Assembly (NCBI RefSeq): GCF_000196875.2
Contig: NC_014532.2
Span: 372,001-436,000, forward strand
Length of the DNA: 64,000 nucleotides
Reading direction: 5' to 3'
Source of the DNA: Halomonas elongata DSM 2581
Lineage (GTDB): Bacteria; Pseudomonadota; Gammaproteobacteria; Pseudomonadales; Halomonadaceae
Below, piece by piece: positions 56,548 through 64,000 of the stretch. Every line of letters starts with the position of its first letter. Positions within the stretch are counted from its first letter, which is position 1. Below the pieces are notes generated by a model. That model did not search any database. It was not told the DNA's origin and saw only the letters and a program-made list of their open reading frames with translations. The position numbers and the translations under genes were made by a program.

Positions 56548-57996
56548 CTACTTGCGCCAGAAGGCCGGGGTAAACAGCACCACCACCGTGAAGATCTCCA
56601 GGCGACCGAGCAGCATGGCGACGACCAGGATCCACTTGGCCAGGCTGGGCAGGTCGCCATAGTGGGCCGAGGCCTCGCCGAGTGCCGGGCCCAGGTTGTT
56701 GAGGGTCGCGCCCACCGTGGACCAGGCGGTGACCTGGTCGACGCCGGTGGCCATCACGCCGACCAGCATCAGGAAGAACAGCAACACATAGGCCGAGAAG
56801 AACCCCCACACCGCCTGGGCGATACCATCCGGCACACTGACCTTGCCGATCTTCACGGCGATCACCGCGCTGGGATGGATCAGGCGCATCACCTCGCGCA
56901 TGCCCTGCTTGAGGATCAGGATGATGCGAATCACCTTCATGCCGCCGCCGGTGGAGCCGGAACAGCCACCGACGAAGGCGGCCACGAACAGCAGGAAGGG
57001 CAGCGCGCCGGGCCAGGTGGAGAAGTCTGCCACCGAGAAGCCGGCGGTGGTGGCTATCGAGACGACCTCGAAGACGGCATGGCGCAGGCCCTGGAGGGTC
57101 TCGTAGTCGCTGGTGAGCCATAGCGAGACGGAGGTGATGATGATCAGGCCGGCCAGGAACAGCATCAGAAAGCGTGCTTCCGGATCCTGGAAGTAGTGGG
57201 TCAGGCGGCGTTCCCGCCAGGCCACGAAGTGCAGGCTGAAGCTGAAGGCCGAGATCAGCAGGAAGGCGGAGCAGATCAGCTCGATGGCGGCGCTGTCGAA
57301 GTAGCCGATGCTGGCGTCATGCGTGGAGAAGCCGCCGATGGCCACGGTGGAGAAGCTGTGTCCCAGGGCATCGAACCAGTTCATGCCGGCGGCCATGTAG
57401 GCCAGGGCGCAGGTGACCGTCAGGGTGGCGTAGATGTACCACAGTGCCTTGGCCGTCTCGGTGATGCGTGGTGTCAGCTTGGAATCCTTGAGCGGCCCGG
57501 GAATCTCGGTGCGATACAGGGCCATGCCGCCGACGCCGAGCGTCGGCAGGATCGCCACCGCCAGAACCACGATCCCCATGCCGCCGAGCCACTGGAGTTG
57601 CTGGCGGTAGTAGAGGATCGCCTCGGGCAGCAGGTCGATGCCGGTGATCACGGTCGCCCCGGTGGTGGTCAGCCCGGAGAACGACTCGAAGACCGCATCG
57701 GTGGGCGAGAGTGCGGCGGCGCCGGTGAGCATCAAGGGCAGGGAGCCGAACAGCCCCAGCACGCTCCAGAACAGAGCCGCGATCAGAAAGCCGTCGCGGG
57801 TGCGCAGCTCCTTGCGGGCGTGGCGATTGGGCAGATACATCAGGGCCCCGGTGCCCACGGTGATCCCCAGGGCCACCACGAAGGCCTGCCACATGCCATC
57901 GGCGAACAGCAGCGAGATCAGGATCGGCGGCACCATGGTCAGGCTGAACATCATCAGCAGCAGACCCAGGATGCGCAGTATCATGCGCAGACTCAT
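56548..57996 (-). CDS. trkH: Trk-type potassium uptake permease
   Basis: A 482-residue K+ channel-like subunit with four M1-P-M2 repeats. Selectivity-filter regions include SFSGLTTTGATVI, GFSTHDAS, TTAGFSVA and GTGATLNN-like VGATLNNLGP; GGCSGSTGGGMKVIRI is the conserved loop. In halophiles the Trk system is central to osmotic adaptation. It is 43 bp downstream of trkA and co-directional, so probably co-transcribed. It could be called TrkI or TrkH; the sequence alone does not decide. Confidence 0.93.
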   Translation of the reverse strand: MSLRMILRILGLLLMMFSLTMVPPILISLLFADGMWQAFVVALGITVGTGALMYLPNRHARKELRTRDGFLIAALFWSVLGLFGSLPLMLTGAAALSPTDAVFESFSGLTTTGATVITGIDLLPEAILYYRQQLQWLGGMGIVVLAVAILPTLGVGGMALYRTEIPGPLKDSKLTPRITETAKALWYIYATLTVTCALAYMAAGMNWFDALGHSFSTVAIGGFSTHDASIGYFDSAAIELICSAFLLISAFSFSLHFVAWRERRLTHYFQDPEARFLMLFLAGLIIITSVSLWLTSDYETLQGLRHAVFEVVSIATTAGFSVADFSTWPGALPFLLFVAAFVGGCSGSTGGGMKVIRIILILKQGMREVMRLIHPSAVIAVKIGKVSVPDGIAQAVWGFFSAYVLLFFLMLVGVMATGVDQVTAWSTVGATLNNLGPALGEASAHYGDLPSLAKWILVVAMLLGRLEIFTVVVLFTPAFWRK

Positions 57997-58039
57997 GCGA
58001 TGAGCTCCCCCGTCGTCCCTGTCGACATGGTGAACTCCA

Positions 58040-59413
58040 TCAGAAGAAGGTCAGCCCTACCTGGAAGAGGCGCTCGACATCACGGATGCGGCGCTTGTCG
58101 ATGACGAACAGAATGACGTGGTCGCCGGACTCGACGACCACGTCATCGTGGGCGATCAGGACTTCCTTGCCCCTGACCACGGCCCCGATGGTGGTGCCGC
58201 TGGGCAGGTCGATGTCGCCGATGGCGCGCCCCACGACCTTGGAGGACTGCGTATCGCCGTGGGCGATGGCTTCGATGGCCTCGGCGGCGCCGCGCCGCAG
58301 CGAGTGCACGTTGACGATGTCGCCGCGGCGCACATGGGTCAGCAGGCTGCCGATGGTGGCCTGCTGGGGAGAGATGGCAATGTCGATCTCGCCGCCCTGG
58401 ACCAGGTCGACGTAGGCGGCGTTGTTGATCAGCGTCAGGACCTTCTTGGCGCCCATGCGCTTGGCCAGCATCGACGACATGATGTTGACTTCGTCGTCGT
58501 TGGTCAGCGCGCAGAAGATGTCGCAGTCCTCGATGTTCTCTTCTTCCAGCAGGCGCTTGCTGGTGGCGCTGCCGTGCAGTACCACGGTGCGGTCGAGGCG
58601 CTCGGAGAGCTGAGTGCAGCGCTCCAGGTTGTGTTCGACGATCTTGACCTGATGGCTGTGCTCCAGGTGCTCGGCCAGGCGCTCGCCGATGTTGCCGCCG
58701 CCGACGATGACCACGCGGCGAAAGTCGCGCTCCAGGCGGCGCAGCTCGCTCATCACGGCGCGGATATCGCGTCGGGCGGCGATGAAGAAGACTTCGTCGT
58801 CGGCCTCGATGACGGTGTCGCCGCGCGGAATGATGGGGCGGTTACGGCGGTAGATGGCGGCGACCCGGGTGTCGACGCTGGGCATGTGGCGCCGCAAAAA
58901 GCCCAGCTCCTGGCCGACCAGGGGGCCGCCGTAGTAGGCCTTGACCGCCACCAGCTGCACCAGGCCGCCGGTGAATTCCAGCACCTGCAGGGCGCCGGGA
59001 TGCTCGATCAGGCGTCGGATGTGGTCGGTGACCACCTGCTCCGGGCTGATCAGGACATCGATGGGCACCGCTTCATGGGCGAACAGCCCCTTGCGGGTCA
59101 GGTAGGCGGTGGCGCGCACCCGGGCGATCTTGGTCGGTGTGCGGAACAGGGTGTGCGCCACCTGGCAGGCGATCATGTTGACCTCGTCGGTGTTGGTCAC
59201 CGCGATCAGCATGTCGGCGTCCTCGCAGCCTGCCTGGCGCAGCACCATGGGGTAGGAGCCGGCGCCGGCCACGGTGCGAATGTCCAGGCGAGTGTGCAGT
59301 TCGCGCAGGCGGTCGGCATCGGTGTCCACCACCGTGATGTCGTTTTCTTCGCGAGCCAGGTGCTCGGCCAGGGTGCCGCCGACCTGGCCGGCACCAAGGA
59401 TGATGATCTTCAT
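58040..59413 (-). CDS. trkA: Trk potassium transport regulatory protein TrkA
   Basis: A 457-residue cytosolic RCK protein with two NAD-binding domains: [20 protein letters not shown] at residues 2-21 and [19 protein letters not shown] near 233, each followed by a TrkA_C domain. It gates the TrkH channel by binding NADH or ATP. It is followed by trkH, and lies downstream of dodecin and rsmB; in E. coli it follows rsmB directly. Confidence 0.96.
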   Translation of the reverse strand: MKIIILGAGQVGGTLAEHLAREENDITVVDTDADRLRELHTRLDIRTVAGAGSYPMVLRQAGCEDADMLIAVTNTDEVNMIACQVAHTLFRTPTKIARVRATAYLTRKGLFAHEAVPIDVLISPEQVVTDHIRRLIEHPGALQVLEFTGGLVQLVAVKAYYGGPLVGQELGFLRRHMPSVDTRVAAIYRRNRPIIPRGDTVIEADDEVFFIAARRDIRAVMSELRRLERDFRRVVIVGGGNIGERLAEHLEHSHQVKIVEHNLERCTQLSERLDRTVVLHGSATSKRLLEEENIEDCDIFCALTNDDEVNIMSSMLAKRMGAKKVLTLINNAAYVDLVQGGEIDIAISPQQATIGSLLTHVRRGDIVNVHSLRRGAAEAIEAIAHGDTQSSKVVGRAIGDIDLPSGTTIGAVVRGKEVLIAHDDVVVESGDHVILFVIDKRRIRDVERLFQVGLTFF

Positions 59414-59511
59414 CGCGTATCACTGTCCGCAGGGATGAGAGGTGGGCGCCATGGCCACCACTTGGTGGCGCAAAGCCTAAACCAGTCGTCGGAGGAAGAA
59501 CAGACGAGAGC

Positions 59512-59715
59512 TCAGTCGAGCGTGAAGCCGACCTTGATCGTCACCTGCCAATGGGCCACCCGGCCATGCTCGATATGGCCGCGCGTGTCGATGACCTCGA
59601 ACCAGCGCATGCCGTGCAGGCTCTCCGAGGCCTTGCTCAGCGCGCCCTGGATGGCGTCCTCGACGCCCTTGTCGGAGGAGCCGGTCAGTTCGATGTGCTT
59701 GTAGGTGTGGTTCAT
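59512..59715 (-). CDS. Dodecin (flavin-binding small protein)
   Basis: A 67-residue dodecin that forms dodecameric hollow spheres storing flavin. [20 protein letters not shown] is the family start, Trp38 in [13 protein letters not shown] and Gln57 in [11 protein letters not shown] are the flavin-stacking positions. AAGGAT precedes ATG 59715; the long upstream reading frame is a shadow of rsmB. It lies between rsmB and trkA. Confidence 0.93.
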   Translation of the reverse strand: MNHTYKHIELTGSSDKGVEDAIQGALSKASESLHGMRWFEVIDTRGHIEHGRVAHWQVTIKVGFTLD

Positions 59716-59759
59716 GATGACGATCCTTCGGTTGACGTTGGCGAGAGGACGAGGACTCG

Positions 59760-61103
59760 TCAGGCGGTCCCTTTCCTCAGTCTGGCATAGAAGAAGCCGT
59801 CGTGACTGTCGGGACTTGGCAAAAGCTGGCGTCCGGCGCCGGCGGGTCGCCCCCAGGCAAGGCCGTTCGGCGTGGTGACCTCGACGCCCGGGGTGCGCTC
59901 GAGGAAGGCCTGGACCTGGTCGGCGTTTTCCTCCGGCAGTACCGAGCAGGTGGCGTAGAGCAGGGTGCCACCCGGTGCCAGCAGGGGCCAGAGGTTGTCC
60001 AGCAGGCGTGCCTGCAGTTCGGCGAGCTTGGCGATATCCGACGGACGGCGCAGGCGCTTGATGTCCGGGTGGCGCCGGATCACTCCGCTGCCGGAGCAGG
60101 GAGCGTCGAGCAGTATGGCGTCGAAGGCGGTGCCGTCCCACCAGTCGCGTTCGGTGGCGTCGCCGTGGGCCAGCGAAGCGCTCAGGCCGAGCCGCGCCAG
60201 GGTGTCCTCGACCCGCGCCAGGCGGGCGTCATCGCTGTCGATCGCCTGCAGGTCGATATCGAACAGCTCCAGCAGGTGAGCGGCCTTGCCGCCCGGGGCG
60301 CAGCAGGCGTCCAGTACCCGGGCGCCGGGTCGCGGAGCGATCACTGGCCCCAGCAGCACGGCGGCGAGCTGGGCGGCTTCGTCCTGAATGCTGACGTGAC
60401 CTTCCTTGAAGCCCGGCAGTTCGGCGATATCGCAGGGCGTCTCCAGGGTCAGGCCATCGGGTGCATGAGGGCAGAGCCGTGCGCCGGGCGAGTCGAGTCG
60501 TTCCAGGTACATCTCGCGGTCGCCATGACGGCGGTTGACCCGTAGCGTCATGGGGCCGGGCTGGTTGTTGGCATCGCAGATCGCCCGCCAGTCATCGGGC
60601 CAGGCCTGGCGGAATGCCTTCACCCACCAGCGCGGGTGCAGCAGGGCCACTGCCGGGTCGCGATCCACTTCGGCCAGCAGTGTCGTGCTTTCCCGCTGCA
60701 GGCGTCGCAGGCAGCCGTTGAGCACTCGGGTGGCCCAGGCCTTGCTCAGCAGGCGCGCCGCCCCTGCGGTTTCGCCCACGGCGGCATGGGCGGGTACGCG
60801 CAGGTACAGCAACTGGTAGATACCGACCAGCAGCAGGGCCTGGATATCGGCATCGCGGGTCTTGAAGGGTTTTTCGAGCAGCTTCCCCGCCAGGGCTTCC
60901 AGGCGGGGAAGGGCTCGGCAGGTGCCGAAGCAGAGTTCCTTGAAGAGCCCCCGGTCTCGGGCCACCACCTGGTGTTCGTCGAGATCGTTCAGCGATTTCT
61001 TGCCGGTGATCACCGGCGCAATCGCCCGGGCGGCGGCGGCGCGCACGGCCTGGCCATTGTCGAGGGGCTTGCCGCGTCCGGCGTCGCGTCGCTGCTGGTT
61101 CAT
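59760..61103 (-). CDS. rsmB: 16S rRNA (cytosine(967)-C5)-methyltransferase
   Basis: A 447-residue two-domain methyltransferase. The N-terminal NusB-like RNA-binding domain covers 1-145, and the SAM domain has [35 protein letters not shown] and the catalytic Cys in [17 protein letters not shown]. It methylates C967 of 16S rRNA. It overlaps fmt by 4 bp, the conserved fmt-rsmB pair. Confidence 0.95.
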   Translation of the reverse strand: MNQQRRDAGRGKPLDNGQAVRAAAARAIAPVITGKKSLNDLDEHQVVARDRGLFKELCFGTCRALPRLEALAGKLLEKPFKTRDADIQALLLVGIYQLLYLRVPAHAAVGETAGAARLLSKAWATRVLNGCLRRLQRESTTLLAEVDRDPAVALLHPRWWVKAFRQAWPDDWRAICDANNQPGPMTLRVNRRHGDREMYLERLDSPGARLCPHAPDGLTLETPCDIAELPGFKEGHVSIQDEAAQLAAVLLGPVIAPRPGARVLDACCAPGGKAAHLLELFDIDLQAIDSDDARLARVEDTLARLGLSASLAHGDATERDWWDGTAFDAILLDAPCSGSGVIRRHPDIKRLRRPSDIAKLAELQARLLDNLWPLLAPGGTLLYATCSVLPEENADQVQAFLERTPGVEVTTPNGLAWGRPAGAGRQLLPSPDSHDGFFYARLRKGTA

Positions 61104-62080
61104 GCGGATCTCTCCCGATCAGGTGTTCCGAGTCGTGTGCCGACGGTGAAGCGGTCTGCCCGGGCCCGCAATAGTTCGGCGACGTCCAGGGGCTTGCCGC
61201 CGGGCAGTTGCGCTCGGGTCACGCGCAGCACGCCATCGCCACAGGCGATGCGCAGCGCGTCGGCGTCGGGCTCGAGCAGGGTGCCCGGCGTGGCGTTCGT
61301 CTCGTGGCGCGCGGGAGCGCCGGGTTCGGCCAGCCACAGGCGCAGGCGTTCGTCGCCGAGCGCACACCAGGCGACCGGCCAGGGGTTGAAGGCACGAATC
61401 CTCGCGGCGAGGGTCGCGGTGGGCTCACGGAAATCCAGTTCGGCTTCGGCCTTGGAGAGCTTGGCGGCGTAAGTGACGCCGTCGTCGGGCTGGGGCTGTG
61501 CTGTAAGGCCGGGCCCGGCCAGGGCGTCGAGTGTCTCGATCAGTGCCTCGCCGCCCAGCTCGGCCAGGGTGTCGTGGAGCGAGCCCCCGGTGGTGTCGGC
61601 TTCGATCGGCGTGCGCCGGGTGAGCAGCATGTCGCCGGTATCCAGCCCCTCGTCCATCTGCATCAGCGTCACGCCGCTTTCGCTGTCGCCGGCTTCGATG
61701 GCGCGCTGGATCGGGGCGGCCCCGCGCCAGCGCGGCAGCAGCGAGGCATGCACATTGATGCAGCCCCGCCTGGGGGTGTCGAGGATCTCGCGTGGCAGGA
61801 TCAGGCCATAGGCGACCACCACCATCAGGTCGGCGTCCAGGGACGCGAGTTGCACCTGGGCCTCCGGTGTCCGCAACGATTCCGGCTGATGGACGGGAAG
61901 ATCGTGGGATTGGGCCAATACCTTGACGGGACTCGCGGTCAGCTTGCGGCCGCGACCGGCGGCCCGGTCGGGCTGGGTATAGACACCGACGACGCTATGC
62001 TGGCTCGCCAGCAACGCTCGCAGACTCGCGGCGGCGAAATCGGGCGTGCCGGCGAAGATGACGCGCAGGGATTGGGACAT
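61100..62080 (-). CDS. fmt: Methionyl-tRNA formyltransferase
   Basis: A 326-residue enzyme that formylates initiator Met-t[21 protein letters not shown] at the start and [20 protein letters not shown] with the catalytic Asn/His/Asp region mark the formyltransferase domain; a C-terminal OB-like domain follows. It is translationally coupled to rsmB. def lies 116 bp upstream. Confidence 0.96.
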   Translation of the reverse strand: MSQSLRVIFAGTPDFAAASLRALLASQHSVVGVYTQPDRAAGRGRKLTASPVKVLAQSHDLPVHQPESLRTPEAQVQLASLDADLMVVVAYGLILPREILDTPRRGCINVHASLLPRWRGAAPIQRAIEAGDSESGVTLMQMDEGLDTGDMLLTRRTPIEADTTGGSLHDTLAELGGEALIETLDALAGPGLTAQPQPDDGVTYAAKLSKAEAELDFREPTATLAARIRAFNPWPVAWCALGDERLRLWLAEPGAPARHETNATPGTLLEPDADALRIACGDGVLRVTRAQLPGGKPLDVAELLRARADRFTVGTRLGTPDRERSA

Positions 62081-62142
62081 GTCGAGGGGCCTTGCCGAAA
62101 TGGATGCCCCTTATGATAACGGAGCCGATCGCAAACGACGAA

Positions 62143-62171
62143 GGGCAGTGCCATCAACGGCGGCACTGCCC
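62143..62171 (-). terminator. Hairpin between def and fmt
   Basis: GGGCAGTGCC (62143-62152) and GGCACTGCCC (62162-62171) form a perfect 10-bp stem. There is no long T-run, so partial termination or processing after def is likely. Confidence 0.5.
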
Positions 62172-62196
62172 CTGTGCATGATGCTTCGGTCGGCGT

Positions 62197-62709
62197 TCAG
62201 GCCCCCTGGGCGAGCTTGTGACGCTTCTGCATCTTCTTCATCACCCGGTCGCGCTTGAGCGGCGACAGGTAATCGACGAAGAGCACGCCGCGCAGGTGGT
62301 CGCACTCGTGCTGGATGCAATGGGCCAGCAGCCCCTCGGCCTCGAGCTCGTAGGGCTCGCCCTGGCGGTTCAGGGCCTTGAGGTGGACCTTGAGGGCACG
62401 CGGCACCTCGGCGTAGTACTCGGGGATCGACAGGCAGCCTTCCTGCATCGGCTCGCGTTCATCGCCGATCGGAGTGTATTCGGGGTTGATCAGCACCAGG
62501 GGCGCGCTCTGGTCATCGCTGACATCCATGACGATGACCCGGCGGTGCACGTCCACCTGGGTGGCGGCCAGGCCGATGCCACGGGCGTCATACATGGTCT
62601 CGAGCATGTCGTCGACCAGCTGGCGTACCTCGTCGTCGACCGTCTCGACCGCGGCAGCCTCGGTGCGCAGCCGTTCGTCGGGGAATTCGAGGATGGGGAG
62701 TTTGGCCAT
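62197..62709 (-). CDS. def: Peptide deformylase
   Basis: A 170-residue Fe/Zn hydrolase that removes N-formyl groups. The three motifs are intact: [22 protein letters not shown] (Cys metal ligand) and [14 protein letters not shown] (HExxH variant). It is first in def-fmt-rsmB. It is divergent from dprA, again a conserved arrangement. Confidence 0.97.
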   Translation of the reverse strand: MAKLPILEFPDERLRTEAAAVETVDDEVRQLVDDMLETMYDARGIGLAATQVDVHRRVIVMDVSDDQSAPLVLINPEYTPIGDEREPMQEGCLSIPEYYAEVPRALKVHLKALNRQGEPYELEAEGLLAHCIQHECDHLRGVLFVDYLSPLKRDRVMKKMQKRHKLAQGA

Positions 62710-62872
62710 GGCGTAGGGTCACCGTTGTACAGTCATACGAAATATACGTCTATTCTAGAAGGCGATGTGCGAGGGGAAAACCGCTCGACATGCATCGTCT
62801 CGATAGGATTGGACTATACCATCTCGGCGATGTTCCGGGGACCGTCGCCGACCCGGGCAAGGAGATTCGCCC

Positions 62873-63973
62873 ATGCAACGTAGCGCCACGGACTGGCTGG
62901 CCCTGTCCCTGTTACCGGGCGTGGGGGCCGCGCGGCTCGCCGAGCTGGCGGCCAGCGATCCACCCTGGCCGGATGGCTGGTTGGCTGCCTTGCCGCGACC
63001 GGCCGCCCAGGCCCTGCGATTGTGCCTCGAGCATCCCGCACAGAGTCCGCTGGCGGCGCGTCTCGCCACCGAGCGGGAGTGGCTCGATGCTGCGCCCGAT
63101 CGTCATCTGCTGCACCCCGATCATCCGGCCTGGCCGGAGGCGTTGAGTCAGATCGCCGATCCGCCGCCGGTGCTCTGGGCCCTGGGAGACCTCGATGCCC
63201 TGGAAGCGCCGCGTCTGGCGATGGTCGGCACCCGTCGCCCGACCCGCGAGGGCACGGGCAACGCCGCGGGTTTCGCTCGAAGTCTCGCCGAGCGGGGCTG
63301 GTGCGTGGTCAGCGGCATGGCCCTCGGTATCGACGGCATTGCCCAGCAGGCCGCCCTGGATGCCGAGGGCCGAAGTATCGCGGTACTGGGCTGCGGCGTG
63401 GACGTGATCTATCCGGCCCGCCATCGACGCCTCCACGAGCGGTTGCGCGAGCCCGGTGGCCTGCTGCTCTCCGAACATCCGCCGGGCACTCGGGCGAGGG
63501 CGGGGTTCTTTCCACGCCGCAATCGCCTCATTACCGGTCTGTCACGGGGCGTGCTGGTGGTGGAGGCCGCCGAGCGCAGTGGCTCGCTGGTCAGCGCCCG
63601 GCTGGCGGTCGAGCAGGGGCGCGACGTCTTCGCCCTGCCCGGTTCGATCCACAATCCCCAGGCACGCGGCTGTCTGCATCTGATTCGGGAGGGGGCCGCC
63701 CTGGTCAGGGATCTGGATGACATCCTCGCCGAGCTCGCTCAATGGAGTGTGGCGCCCGTGGTGAATCGTCGCGCACCAGAGGCGGCGCCGGACGCGGATC
63801 CCGTGCTGGCCTGGCTCAGCGACACGCCCACGCCGGTGGATGCCCTGGTCGATTTGACCGGGCTGGCGGTGCCGGACTGCCAGCGTCGCTTGCTGGCGCT
63901 GGAACTGGAAGGACGGGCGAGCCAGGCGGCGGGCGGCTGGGTACGCCTGCCGACCTCGCCGGGGCCATGCTAG
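62873..63973 (+). CDS. dprA: DNA processing protein DprA
   Basis: A 366-residue RecA loader for natural transformation. It has an N-terminal SAM-like region, a Rossmann-fold core (AMVGTRRPTREGTGNAAGFA; SGMALGIDGIAQQAALDA; VLGCGVDVIYPARHRRL; FPRRNRLITGLSRGVLVVEA; GSLVSARLAVEQGRDVFALP) and a C-terminal winged DML1-like domain. AAGGAG precedes ATG 62873. With the FimT-like and other pilins in the window, it is compatible with, but does not prove, competence. Confidence 0.95.
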   Translation: MQRSATDWLALSLLPGVGAARLAELAASDPPWPDGWLAALPRPAAQALRLCLEHPAQSPLAARLATEREWLDAAPDRHLLHPDHPAWPEALSQIADPPPVLWALGDLDALEAPRLAMVGTRRPTREGTGNAAGFARSLAERGWCVVSGMALGIDGIAQQAALDAEGRSIAVLGCGVDVIYPARHRRLHERLREPGGLLLSEHPPGTRARAGFFPRRNRLITGLSRGVLVVEAAERSGSLVSARLAVEQGRDVFALPGSIHNPQARGCLHLIREGAALVRDLDDILAELAQWSVAPVVNRRAPEAAPDADPVLAWLSDTPTPVDALVDLTGLAVPDCQRRLLALELEGRASQAAGGWVRLPTSPGPC

Positions 63974-63976
63974 AAT
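63968..63976 (+). promoter_or_regulatory. Extended -10 promoter after dprA
   Basis: TGCTAGAAT spans the end of dprA and should drive a gene beyond the window edge. It is the third identical extended -10 nonamer. Confidence 0.45.
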
Positions 63977-64000
63977 CGGCGGGCGTCGTGATCGATTCGG

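Noticed and set aside
58118..59704. 528-codon open frame antisense to trkA
   Set aside because: Shadow frame rich in Gly/His/Gln/Asp; trkA is the real gene.

Overview
The window is a contiguous, high-GC chromosomal segment of a gammaproteobacterium. The 16S rRNA variable regions, the gene orders (lspA-fkpB-ispH, bamD/rluD-pgeF-clpB, ilvI-ilvH, ilvY/ilvC-pssA, pepA...holC-valS, lptF-lptG, def-fmt-rsmB...trkA-trkH) and the strongly acidic exported proteins point to a halophilic member of the Halomonadaceae (Halomonas or a close relative). This placement is by recognition, not by a database search. I see no prophage, insertion sequence, CRISPR array, restriction or toxin-antitoxin module. The region is core genome with a few accessory touches.

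Layout. 0-6 kb: end of lspA, fkpB, ispH, then a minor-pilin cluster (PilE-, PilV-, PilW- and PilX-like, with a FimT/GspH-like pseudopilin on the opposite strand) and thiO. 6-14 kb: a PP0621-type membrane protein, glutamine-dependent NAD synthetase, bamD divergent from rluD-pgeF, and clpB behind a clear heat-shock promoter. 14-21 kb: branched-chain amino acid block (ilvI-ilvH behind a long structured leader, an MDR oxidoreductase, ilvY divergent from ilvC), then pssA. 21-26.7 kb: a complete rRNA operon with three tandem promoters, boxA elements, processing stalks, 16S, a decayed tRNA-like segment, tRNA-Ile(GAT), tRNA-Ala(TGC), 23S, 5S and terminator. A highly structured, separately terminated stretch that may be a small RNA follows. 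27-38 kb: accessory and small-enzyme genes (an extreme low-complexity acidic lipoprotein, a Tim44-like protein, isochorismatase family, yaaA, tas-like reductase, Sel1 protein, DEDD exonuclease-like protein, quinone oxidoreductase, LOG protein, DUF501, ybaK, thioesterase, membrane protein, a C-S lyase). 38.5-46 kb, minus strand: pepA, ilvE, a YgfF-like SDR, holC and valS. 46-49.6 kb: lptF-lptG, RDD protein, bfd, bfr. 49.8-53.4 kb: DUF1653, tcdA, truC, a zinc-less sirtuin and tapT. 53.5-55.2 kb: a less GC-rich islet of alaX and a divergent LysR regulator. 55.2-64 kb: TraB-family protein, trkH, trkA, dodecin, rsmB, fmt, def (minus) and dprA (plus).

How it works together. The ilv genes (ilvI, ilvH, ilvC, ilvY, ilvE) supply most of the valine/isoleucine pathway, and ilvE lies in the same direction as valS. 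Several adjacent genes modify or proofread tRNA and rRNA (rluD, rsmB, fmt, tcdA, truC, tapT, ybaK, alaX, valS). Envelope biogenesis is represented by lspA, bamD, lptFG and pssA, osmotic K+ uptake by trkAH, and iron storage by bfd-bfr.

The most interesting non-standard signals are: the structured, terminator-ended segment after the rRNA operon; the tRNA-like relic in the 16S-23S spacer; a family of intergenic elements built from 7-bp GCTGTAA repeats and GC hairpins; a 17-bp-arm palindrome near gene ends; the lipoprotein whose mature part uses only ten amino acid types; and the long structured ilvI leader.
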